Of a stretch of 10,194 nucleotides of DNA, positions 1 through 6,013 are shown one piece after another. The DNA is from Planctomycetaceae bacterium (GTDB taxonomy: Bacteria > Planctomycetota > Planctomycetia > Pirellulales > Pirellulaceae): positions 1 through 10,194 of the forward strand of contig SLEY01000194.1 in assembly GCA_007124535.1 (NCBI GenBank), written 5' to 3'. Every line of letters starts with the position of its first letter. Within the stretch, counting starts at the first letter, position 1. The translations under genes and the position numbers were made by a program. A model generated the notes under the pieces. It was given only the letters and a program-made list of their open reading frames with translations, was not told the DNA's origin and searched no databases.

Positions 1-1
1 C

Positions 2-204
2 TTCTGTTGCGACCGCGACGGTTGCCGGAAAAGGAGGACGCCCCCGTCGGTGCGCTTCCTCGGCCCGAAGGTCTACCTCACTGCAGTGGTCGTGCTGGTC
101 GCGGCGATGCGTCACGGCGCCACCCCTCGCGGTGTCCGGGCTCCGCCCACTTCGGCGCCGATCGACGGACCATCGAACGATGGCGAGTGTTCTGGGAGGA
201 GCAG
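2..204 (+). pseudogene. Frameshifted remnant of an HTH transposition-associated protein
   Basis: Open at the left edge. Frame 2 reads a basic Cys-containing start (CCDRDGCRKRR), then PPSVRFLGPKVYLTAVVVLV and AMRHGATPRG, up to about base 130. The sense then moves to frame 1 at 151-204, FGADRRTIERWRVFWEEQ, which has the look of a recognition helix of a helix-turn-helix domain. From memory, these blocks occur in this order in one small family of HTH proteins found in mobile elements of planctomycetes and related bacteria, so at least one frameshift splits the gene. No intact start, and the C-terminal part is missing or replaced by transposase sequence from about 208. The family assignment is from recall, not from a search. 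That the frame is broken is seen directly. Confidence 0.5.
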
Positions 205-207
205 ATT

Positions 208-485
208 TCTCGGATGGTCCGTCGTGGCCGCCTGCATGGCGTGGAGGCCATTCAGACCCAAGTTCAGCGGGCGCTGAAACAATACCGCGTGCGCAAATAC
301 TGTCGGGTCACCGTTCGCGAAGATGGGTTTGACTATCAGATCGACCGTAAGGCTCTGAGATGGCCAAGCATTTCGTGCTGAAGATCACCGACAACAGCTT
401 TAGCTTCGAGATCAACCAGGAAAAGTTAGATGCCGAAGCGGCTCTGGATGGCTTGTACGTGGTTCGCGGCAGTGTCTCCAGCCAG
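208..485 (+). pseudogene. Fragments of IS4/IS1634-type DDE transposase, in two frames
   Basis: Two pieces that both resemble the stretch just before the C-terminal catalytic part of IS1634-type transposases. Piece A (frame 1, about 208-358) reads RRGRLHGVEAIQTQVQRAL followed by KQYRVRKYCRVTV and a FDYQI strand. Piece B (frame 3, 360-485) reads MAKHFVLKITDNSFSFEI, then EAALDGLYVVRGSVSSQRM. The family pattern is roughly: RGRL, a helix, YKMAKHF, a beta strand ending FSF, EAALDGIYVIRTSV. Piece B continues the pattern but starts at a position that piece A has already covered. A simple frameshift would not repeat that segment, so this may be a junction of two related elements. No DDE catalytic triad and no terminal inverted repeats could be recognised. 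This is a dead remnant. Confidence 0.6.
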
Positions 486-808
486 AGGATGGCTTCCAGT
501 TGCGGGTCCCACGAGGTGAAGAACACCGCAACGCATACCGCAAAGCTCGACTGTGTTCTGCCAAACCCATTGAACCCAGCTCATGAGGGCCAACCACAGA
601 AGAAATGTACACCGCCCGATTCGTGTGAACCTGGAAGACCCAGGTAAGCCAGGGGATTTCGTCGTCGCCGCCAAAATGTGCGCGATGCCCCCTGACAACG
701 GCGCCTCCGTGCAGGTCGATAAGTCTGTCTTTATTTGCCATGGCCGGCCAAGAGCGTTAGCTCTTCTCTTCATGGTGAACTCCAACGCTGTTGGTGTCTC
801 GACCCGCT
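486..808. other. Intergenic stretch with no recognised gene
   Basis: Short open frames on both strands give protein-like strings that match no family I know. Their composition resembles decayed sequence continuing from the transposase remnant. The only structured elements are a perfect 10-bp palindrome TGGCCGGCCA at 741-750 and the hairpin at 750-765, annotated separately. This stretch also holds the 3' flank of the minus-strand operon ending at 809. Confidence 0.6.
750..765 (-). terminator. Short perfect hairpin downstream of the CPBP gene, possible weak terminator
   Basis: AAGAGC (750-755) and GCTCTT (760-765) form a perfect 6-bp stem around a GTTA loop, 43 nt beyond the stop codon of the minus-strand CPBP protease gene. 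On the minus strand it is followed by a GC-rich palindrome and not by a T tract, so it is not a standard intrinsic terminator. It could end or protect the 3' end of the operon transcript, or be chance. Confidence 0.25.
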
Positions 809-1429
809 TCAGGTTTCTTCTGCCGGCGGCTCTGCCGGGTTGCGGGACAAATGGAGCAGGGCGACGAAGTCGTACAGGGCATGAGCCACGATGGGCACCA
901 GCAGGTTGTCGAACAGGATCAACAGCAGTCCCAGGTACGCGGCGACCGCGGCGGCTAACAGGGCGTACGTGGCCGTCAGCCAGTGGCACACGCCAAAGGC
1001 GACCGAGGCGACCAGCAGGGCCAGCACCATTCCCTGCGGTCCGCCCCAGTGGTCCGCCAAGCCTGCCTGCAGCAGGCCGCGGAACAGCATCTCTTCTCCC
1101 AATCCGGCCGCCAGGGAAATCGTGGCCATCTCGGGGATCGTCCAATGGCGGATCAAGGGGACCAACTGGTCTTGGACCGTTTCCTGCAAGGAACGCAGGG
1201 GTCCGAGGGGGAAGCGTTCGATCAGCATCAATCCGGCCAGCATTGGCAGGGCGGCCGCCGCCCCCCAGGCGATCGCTCGCACATCGGACCAGCGATCGGG
1301 CTCCTCCCCCACGCCGGGCAAAGGAGAACGCTGCAGCAGGCCGCCGATCAGCAGAGCCACCACGACCAACCCGCCTTCGAACAGCAGGGCAGCAACAGCA
1401 AACCGGCGGGAACGTTCCTGATCACTCAT
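809..1429 (-). CDS. CPBP family intramembrane metalloprotease
   Basis: A 206-residue membrane protein of the CPBP (CAAX protease and bacteriocin-processing, Abi) family of glutamic-type intramembrane peptidases. All three family motifs are present: E112-E113-x3-R117 in GLGEEMLFRG, F145-x3-H149 in FGVCH, and H183-x3-D187 in HALYDF. Hydrophobic segments lie near residues 11-32, 52-70, 103-122, 133-150, 153-178 and 180-193, so the active site should face the membrane interior. The start is the ATG at 1429, which overlaps the larE-like stop as ATGA, a sign of translational coupling. A longer upstream reading in this frame lies inside the larE-like gene and looks non-coding. In bacteria, family members act in bacteriocin maturation or self-immunity, or are uncharacterised. 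The substrate here cannot be told from sequence. It is the last gene of the minus-strand block. Confidence 0.88.
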   Translation of the reverse strand: MSDQERSRRFAVAALLFEGGLVVVALLIGGLLQRSPLPGVGEEPDRWSDVRAIAWGAAAALPMLAGLMLIERFPLGPLRSLQETVQDQLVPLIRHWTIPEMATISLAAGLGEEMLFRGLLQAGLADHWGGPQGMVLALLVASVAFGVCHWLTATYALLAAAVAAYLGLLLILFDNLLVPIVAHALYDFVALLHLSRNPAEPPAEET

Positions 1430-2310
1430 GCGGGCGGGGTATCCTCCGCGGTTGCGGCCGGCTGCTCGGCCGGCATCTTCCGAGCGTTCCGCACTTCTAG
1501 AGGCACCAGCACGTTCAGGCTGCCCGAACGGAAGCCTTCCAAATCCAATGTGATGAAGCGGAAGCCCAGTTCCTTGCAGTAGGCGGCCACCGCTTCGCGC
1601 AACTCCGGCTCGCACAATCGGTTCAACTGCTCCGCCGGCACTTCCAACCGCGCCACGTCGCCGGCGTGATAACGGACGCGTACGGTGGGAAAGCCGTGTT
1701 GGCGGAGGAAGCGCTCCGCCCGGTCGATCCGCTGCAACCGTTCCGGGTCCACTTCGACCCCATACGCGATCCGACTGGCCAGGCAGGGCATGGCCGGCTT
1801 GTCCCAAATCGGCAAGTCCCATTCGGCGGCCAATTGGCGGACTTCGGATTTGGTGATCCCGCATTCGGCCAGCGGGCTGATCACCCGGTGTTCCTCCGCA
1901 GCTTGCGTCCCTGGCCGATAGTCGTTTCGGTCATCCGCGTTCGCCCCGTTCAGAATCACCTGGACCTTCAAGCGGGGAATGAGCACTTCGATTTGGCGGT
2001 ACAGGTCGCTACGGCAGTGGTAGCAGCGATCCGGGCCGTTCTTGAGATACTCGGGATTCTCGAATTCCGAGGTTTCGAGGATCTCATGGCGGATCCCGAT
2101 CTGTTGGGCCAATTGGCGGGCCAGTTCGAGTTCTCCGGCGGGCAAGCTGGGGCTGACGCCCGTGACGGCCACGGCCCGATCCCCCAGCGCCAGCACGGCC
2201 GCTTTGGCCAGCACCGTGCTGTCGACGCCCGCCGAAAAGGCGACGGCGCAGGGGGGCAGATCGCGAATCCGGGCCAGCAATCGTTCACGTTTTGCACTCA
2301 AGTCGTTCAC
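1426..2310 (-). CDS. larE: ATP-dependent sulfur transferase, LarE family
   Basis: A 294-residue PP-loop ATP pyrophosphatase of the LarE family. The ATP-binding PP-loop is SAGVDST at residues 26-32, where the usual second G is A. It is followed by a NADDRNDYRPG block (124-134) and the KPAMPCLASRIAYG block (171-184) typical of LarE. Characterised LarE proteins adenylate the pincer cofactor precursor P2CMN made by LarB and then transfer sulfur to it, for nickel insertion by LarC into lactate racemase LarA. Three cysteines stand out: C96 and C99 in CYHC, and C176 in PCLASR. As I recall the literature, some LarE proteins use one sacrificial Cys, while three-Cys types bind an Fe-S cluster and reuse it. 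This protein has the three-Cys pattern. The start chosen is GTG at 2310, preceded by AGGA nine nt upstream; an in-frame GTG at 2379 would add 23 atypical residues. No larA, larB or larC lies in the window. Confidence 0.85.
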   Translation of the reverse strand: MNDLSAKRERLLARIRDLPPCAVAFSAGVDSTVLAKAAVLALGDRAVAVTGVSPSLPAGELELARQLAQQIGIRHEILETSEFENPEYLKNGPDRCYHCRSDLYRQIEVLIPRLKVQVILNGANADDRNDYRPGTQAAEEHRVISPLAECGITKSEVRQLAAEWDLPIWDKPAMPCLASRIAYGVEVDPERLQRIDRAERFLRQHGFPTVRVRYHAGDVARLEVPAEQLNRLCEPELREAVAAYCKELGFRFITLDLEGFRSGSLNVLVPLEVRNARKMPAEQPAATAEDTPPA

Positions 2311-2453
2311 CGGTGGTTTCCTCGCTCGTTTCTCGTTGGGGTGGTAGAAGTAGCAGGGGAGTTCCGTGGTATTCTTCACCTCCGGCGGTTTGAGGGAACT
2401 ACTCGTTCAAGGGGAATTCATTCTCCCGTGCAGGGCGTTTTCGCTGTGCCAGC

Positions 2454-3731
2454 TCACGGTTGCCGCACCGGGTCGGTCGGCGGCAGGGGCCGCGCCTCGC
2501 AACCGGCCAGTCGCTTCAACGGTCCGATGGCCACGGTGGTGTGGACGTCCAAGCGATAATCCGCCAGGATGGCCCGGAGGTCGTCGCAGGTGACTGCCCG
2601 GTAGCGATCCAACGTCTGTCGCAACGTGCGGTACTCGCGGCGCTGCATCCAGTTGTTCCCGACGGCGAAGAGCCGATTGCCGGGCCGCTCGCTCTGCAGC
2701 ACCAGGTGCGAGACAATCTTGCTCTTGGCTCGGTCCAGTTCGTCCTGCGTGACACCGTCGCGATGTGCGTGTTGGAAGATGCGATCCAGGTGTTTCAGAT
2801 TTTCGGCCGCATCCTCGGGCAGGCAGCTGAGGTAGGTCATGAACAGGCCGGTCCCCTGGAATTCGTAAGCGCCCATCGCGGCACAATCGGCGCGCCCCGT
2901 GTCGATCAATTCCCAGAACATCCGGCTGCCGCTGTCGTCGCCCAGGACGGTGGCCAGGACGCGTGCGGCGTAGCGGCGGTCGTCATTCAGATCGGGGGCG
3001 GCGGCCAGTTGGACGACGTACTGCTGGGTCGCGGCCGGTTTGTAAACCAGGTCCAGGCTGTGATGGGCGGCGGCCGGGGGCGTCTCGCGTGGCGCCGGGC
3101 CGGGTTGCCAGTCCCCGCACTGGCGTTCGACCTGCCGGACCAGCCGATCGAAATCGACGTGGCCGGTCGCCGCCACGACCAGGTTGCCCGGGCGGTAACG
3201 CTGGTGGAAGTAATCCAGCATCTGCTGGCGGGTCAGGCCGCCCACACTGGCCACCGTGCCCAGGACGATGCGGGCCAGCGGATGGGATTGGAAGTGGGCC
3301 GTCATGCACTTGTCGTGCGCCCCATACGGCGGCTGGTCGTCGTACTTGGCGATCTCTTCCAAAATCACCTGCTTTTCGACGTCGAAGTCTTCCTGCCGCA
3401 GGACCGGCCGCATCATGTCGCTCAACAAGGCGGTCGCCTGGTCCTGATACTCGGGCAGGAAGTTGGCAAAGTAGACCGTCTGCTCTTCCGTGGTGTAGGC
3501 GTTGGACATCGAGCCGATTTCGTCCAGTTCGCGGTTGACATCCGCCGCGGTCCGCTGCGCGGTGCCTTTGAACGCCATGTGTTCCAGGAAATGACTGACG
3601 CCATTGTTCTCCTCCGTCTCGTCCCGCGAACCGGCCTGGACGAAAATGCCCAGGGCCATCGAGTAAGCGCGGGGGGTGCATTCGGCGACGATTTCCAGAC
3701 CGTTATCCAGGGTGTGCTGGCGAAACTCCAA
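2454..3731 (-). CDS. M16B zinc peptidase, catalytic subunit
   Basis: A 425-residue protein of the M16B (processing peptidase-like) family. The inverted zinc motif is intact: H47-F-L-E50-H51, with the third ligand probably E126 in VILEEI, giving the family spacing HxxEH-x74-E. Two homologous halves are visible. The N-terminal half carries the metal site. The C-terminal half starts near the LDLVYKP strand and includes GDDSGSRMFWELI. In that half the usual RGLAYxV segment, which supplies an Arg/Tyr substrate-binding pair, is replaced by a DTGRADCAAM-like sequence, so this subunit seems to lack it. No signal peptide is evident, so the protein is probably cytoplasmic. The start is TTG at 3731, with GGAG seven nt upstream and the family-typical EFRQHTLDNGL immediately after. 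It overlaps the end of the upstream M16 gene by 29 nt, which suggests coupled synthesis of a heterodimer. Confidence 0.85.
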   Translation of the reverse strand: MEFRQHTLDNGLEIVAECTPRAYSMALGIFVQAGSRDETEENNGVSHFLEHMAFKGTAQRTAADVNRELDEIGSMSNAYTTEEQTVYFANFLPEYQDQATALLSDMMRPVLRQEDFDVEKQVILEEIAKYDDQPPYGAHDKCMTAHFQSHPLARIVLGTVASVGGLTRQQMLDYFHQRYRPGNLVVAATGHVDFDRLVRQVERQCGDWQPGPAPRETPPAAAHHSLDLVYKPAATQQYVVQLAAAPDLNDDRRYAARVLATVLGDDSGSRMFWELIDTGRADCAAMGAYEFQGTGLFMTYLSCLPEDAAENLKHLDRIFQHAHRDGVTQDELDRAKSKIVSHLVLQSERPGNRLFAVGNNWMQRREYRTLRQTLDRYRAVTCDDLRAILADYRLDVHTTVAIGPLKRLAGCEARPLPPTDPVRQP

Positions 3732-4968
3732 GAGGCATCTCCAAAGCTTGGGGGCCGAGGGTGACAAGGACAAAATCCGACGGCGGGTGCTCCGCAAGGT
3801 AGCGATTGATGCTGGTGCAGGTCACCTGGTCGATGATCCGACCCAATTCGTCCAACGAGTAGATGCGGCCCAGGTGGTACCAGTCGGCCGCGATCGAACC
3901 GCTCCGCGAGGAACTGGACTCCTGTTGCATCACCAACCCGCTCTTGAGCTTGGCCTTCAATCGCAGCAGTTCATCGGGTTGGATGCCCCGGGCCAGGTTC
4001 TGGAATTCGGCGATCAGCACCTCCAACGTCTCCTGCGCTCGTTCGTTGACGGTACCGGCATAGCAGAAGACGCTGCCCCGATCACGGAGCGAATGGCAGG
4101 CGGCGTAGACGGCGTAGGCCAAGCCCCGCACCTCGCGCACCTGGGTGAACAAGCGGGAACTGGTCCCATCGCTCAGAACGCCGACCGCCCCGCGAGCTTG
4201 AAAGTAATCGGGGTGCGAATAGGGGACACTGGGAAAACCGATGCCGATGTGCGTCTGGCTGCTGTCGACGGGCACGTGCCGGCAAGCCGTTTCGGCAGGC
4301 GTTTCGACCAGCGCGGGCAGGCGGCGGGGCTGCCAGTCCGCAAACAACCGGGCCACGTGCTGGCGGAGACGCGGCCAATCCAGCTTGCCCGCCACACTGA
4401 GAATCGCTCCGTTCGGCCGGTACATCTGAGTGACGAACTCCTGGATCGCGGCCAGTCCGATCCGCTGCACCGACGGGCGCTGGCCGCACGTGCTGCGGCC
4501 GAACGGGTCGCCATAGCGCAGTTGGCGCAACTGCTCGAACACACGCTGCGGCAAATCATCCTCCAGAGCATGGATCTCCTGGAGACAGCCCAGGCGAGCG
4601 TCTTCCAGCTGATCCTCCGGCAGATGCGGCCGCCGGACCACATCCGCATAGATGCTCAACGCCCCCTCCAGACTCTCCGCCGGCACCGCCCCGCCGAAAC
4701 TGGTGTGCGCGTTGGAAACCGAAGCCGACGCATCCGCCCCCAACAGCTCCAGGTCGCTGATGAATTGGCGACTGTCCCGCGGTCCGCAACCCCGCTGGAC
4801 CATCTCACACGTGAGATTGGCCAAGCCCAAGGCATCCGGCGATTCGTAGTTGCAACCGGCCGGGACCAACAGCGCAAACGCCGCCGACTCCAACCAGTCC
4901 ATCGGCTCGGCCAACAGCACCAAATCGTTCTCGAATCGCTCCACGTAAATCGGCTGGTTTTCCGTCAA
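3703..4968 (-). CDS. M16B family non-catalytic partner subunit
   Basis: A 421-residue M16B-type protein with a degenerate metal site. The position of HFLEH in the neighbour is here N51-L-T-C54-E55, so all three HxxEH residues are changed and zinc peptidase activity is not expected. The C-terminal half retains DGTSSRLFTQVREVRGLAYAV, the Arg and Tyr element used for substrate binding in M16B partners. This matches characterised bacterial heterodimers in which one subunit gives the zinc site and the other the R/Y pair. The start is uncertain. TTG at 4968 has GGAG four nt upstream and is preferred. TTG at 4986 lacks a ribosome binding site but would add only six residues. It lies 66 nt downstream of the GNAT gene and overlaps the catalytic subunit gene by 29 nt. 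No signal peptide is seen. Confidence 0.83.
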   Translation of the reverse strand: MTENQPIYVERFENDLVLLAEPMDWLESAAFALLVPAGCNYESPDALGLANLTCEMVQRGCGPRDSRQFISDLELLGADASASVSNAHTSFGGAVPAESLEGALSIYADVVRRPHLPEDQLEDARLGCLQEIHALEDDLPQRVFEQLRQLRYGDPFGRSTCGQRPSVQRIGLAAIQEFVTQMYRPNGAILSVAGKLDWPRLRQHVARLFADWQPRRLPALVETPAETACRHVPVDSSQTHIGIGFPSVPYSHPDYFQARGAVGVLSDGTSSRLFTQVREVRGLAYAVYAACHSLRDRGSVFCYAGTVNERAQETLEVLIAEFQNLARGIQPDELLRLKAKLKSGLVMQQESSSSRSGSIAADWYHLGRIYSLDELGRIIDQVTCTSINRYLAEHPPSDFVLVTLGPQALEMPLGVSPAHPG

Positions 4969-5034
4969 GAATCTCCGTCTCCCCAAACTGTCCCGAAAAA
5001 AGATCAGCTGCCTCTGTGGATTCCGCCGCCGAAA

Positions 5035-5607
5035 TCAACCCGGCAACCCCGCTTCGCAAACCTGAACCACTTTGTATACCGCACGCCGCCGGCGGAAACC
5101 CAAACGATGGTACAGCCGCAACGCCGCCTGATTGCGCGCCGTCACCTCCAGACTGACCCGATCGATCCCCACCGACTGGAAGCCGGCCAGGGCCCGCCGA
5201 ATCAGCTGGCTGCCCAGCCCGCGCCCGCGATGCTCCGGTGCGATCCCCACGTTCTGTAAGGACCCGCCGCGAGAACCCGCACGTAAACCCTGAATCGTCC
5301 CGCAATCCTCCACCCGGCACGAACCGACCGGGGCGTAAACCAGCAACCACGTCGCCTCAGGCAAAAACTCGGCACTCTCCGACAACCGCTGCATCAGCCC
5401 ACGGCAACCGTCCAGATCGCCCAGCGAAGCGAACACAAACGCGTCCATCTCCTGAGCAAACGCCCGGTATTGGGCCCGGGCATGCGACTCGCTCAAGCCT
5501 TCCTCCCAGGCACAGAACCGGTATCCGGTCGGCAAGGCGCTCCGGGCGAGCGGGCACCGCGGCAACTCGATCTCCATCCGATATCGCTTGACGTACGTCC
5601 GCTCCAT
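5035..5607 (-). CDS. GNAT family N-acetyltransferase
   Basis: A 190-residue single-domain GNAT acetyltransferase. Acetyl-CoA binding motif A is clear: LQNVGIAPEHRGRGLGSQLI at 117-136, with the R-x-x-G-x-G pyrophosphate loop at 127-132. Motif B follows at about 151-175, with VSLEVTARNQAALRLYHRLG. The N-terminal part (25-90) has the ordinary acceptor-side region, including YRFCAWEE and PEATWLLVYAP, and gives no hint of the substrate. The start chosen is ATG at 5607, with GGGAG ten nt upstream; ATG at 5577 is an alternative without a good ribosome binding site. It is the first gene after a strong promoter at 5662-5690 and is followed by the two M16 genes on the same strand. Substrate unknown. 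Small metabolites, peptides or protein N-termini are all possible. Confidence 0.85.
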   Translation of the reverse strand: MERTYVKRYRMEIELPRCPLARSALPTGYRFCAWEEGLSESHARAQYRAFAQEMDAFVFASLGDLDGCRGLMQRLSESAEFLPEATWLLVYAPVGSCRVEDCGTIQGLRAGSRGGSLQNVGIAPEHRGRGLGSQLIRRALAGFQSVGIDRVSLEVTARNQAALRLYHRLGFRRRRAVYKVVQVCEAGLPG

Positions 5608-5661
5608 CCGCCGTCCGCTCCCAAAATCTCGCCTCCCAACCCCGCCTGCTGGCACCGCTCC

Positions 5662-5690
5662 ATCCTAGAAGCCCGACCGCCTCGCGTCAA
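5662..5690 (-). promoter_or_regulatory. Sigma70-type promoter of the GNAT-M16-M16 operon
   Basis: On the minus strand a TTGACG -35 box (5690-5685) is separated by exactly 17 nt from a TAGGAT -10 box (5667-5662). Five of six -35 bases match the sigma70 consensus. The -10 box agrees at T1, A2, A5 and T6. Transcription would start near 5655, leaving a leader of about 48 nt before the ATG at 5607. This is the best promoter match I found in the window. Confidence 0.6.
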
Positions 5691-5733
5691 CTTCCCCTCG
5701 TTCAGGTCATAGTTCTCCAGTCGTAAAGACCAG

Positions 5734-5755
5734 AAAAAAATTTTCAAAAAAATTT
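5734..5755. repeat. Tandem A-tract direct repeat
   Basis: AAAAAAATTT occurs at 5734-5743 and again at 5746-5755, a period of 12 bp, in otherwise GC-rich DNA. Each unit is an A-tract running into a T-tract, a class of sequence known to bend DNA or to bind nucleoid proteins, or to act as an UP-like element. It lies 44 nt upstream of the minus-strand -35 box and upstream of the plus-strand terminator. Confidence 0.6.
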
Positions 5756-5822
5756 CGCCCGCCTCGGCGCGTACCCTGAAAGAACTGTGCTTAAAAAGCG
5801 CGCAGGACGCCGATTGCCTAGG

Positions 5823-5847
5823 AACCGGGCAGCGGTGCCTGGTTTTT
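5823..5847 (+). terminator. Intrinsic terminator, possibly an attenuator, upstream of the RHH gene
   Basis: AACCGGGCA (5823-5831) pairs with TGCCTGGTT (5836-5844) over nine positions with one G-T wobble and a GCGG loop. A run of five T (5843-5847) follows. This is a standard rho-independent terminator for plus-strand transcription, yet no plus-strand gene lies upstream. A second TGCC at 5815-5818 could pair with GGCA at 5828-5831 and so break the terminator stem. It may end a small RNA or act as a leader attenuator for the RHH gene. Confidence 0.55.
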
Positions 5848-5871
5848 GACAGGTGGGGGCGAATGATCGTA

Positions 5872-5883
5872 AGTGCTAGCACT
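5872..5883. promoter_or_regulatory. Perfect 12-bp palindrome, candidate operator
   Basis: AGTGCTAGCACT is a perfect 12-bp palindrome with no spacer. It starts 20 nt after a TTGACA box, so it covers the place where a -10 box and start site would lie if that box is a real -35. It is 130 nt upstream of the start of the RHH DNA-binding protein, making that protein or an unlinked repressor a plausible ligand. An adjacent GCAAGCAC (5884-5891) repeats part of the half-site imperfectly. Confidence 0.4.
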
Positions 5884-6013
5884 GCAAGCACATCCATGCT
5901 GCTATTGACTTGCAGAGCCGATTTCCGCTAAACCCCATTTCTCGATTGGGGAGCCGAGAACCAGCAAGCTCGGTACCTGACAGCCTGAGCCGAAAGCACG
6001 GAAGGAACCACGC

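Larger units (their letters stand above)
5608..6013. promoter_or_regulatory. Divergent control region between the GNAT and RHH genes
   Basis: A 406-nt non-coding region between two divergent genes. From left to right it holds the minus-strand promoter (5662-5690), an A-tract direct repeat (5734-5755), a plus-strand intrinsic terminator (5823-5847) whose T tract runs into a TTGACA box (5846-5851), a 12-bp palindrome (5872-5883), a TTGACT box (5905-5910) and leader hairpins (5933-5960). No convincing -10 hexamer follows either plus-strand -35-like box, so the plus-strand start site is unclear. A GGAAGG ribosome binding site sits just before the ATG at 6014. Confidence 0.55.

Noticed and set aside
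583..1500. Plus-strand open frame of 305 codons rich in R, P and G
   Set aside because: Overlaps the CPBP gene antisense. Its composition is typical of a wrong frame in GC-rich DNA and it shows no motif.
2411..2428. Hairpin between the M16 gene and the larE-like gene as a terminator
   Set aside because: GGGGAATTCATTCTCCC pairs only with a bulge and has no T tract on the minus strand, so it does not clearly split the operon.
1666..2559. Plus-strand open frame of 297 codons
   Set aside because: Antisense to the larE-like gene and the end of the M16 gene, with no family resemblance.
2460..3764. Plus-strand open frame of 434 codons
   Set aside because: Exact antisense shadow of the catalytic M16 gene, with no recognisable domain.
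3676..5259. Long open frame on the plus strand, 527 codons
   Set aside because: It runs antisense to the M16 partner and GNAT genes, crosses gene boundaries and reads as low-complexity RQPH-rich protein. It is explained by the high third-position GC of the real minus-strand genes.
5872..5883. CIRCE-type HrcA operator
   Set aside because: The palindrome contains GTGCTA and TAGCAC as in CIRCE half-sites, but CIRCE has two 9-bp arms separated by nine bases. Here there is no spacer and no chaperone gene follows.
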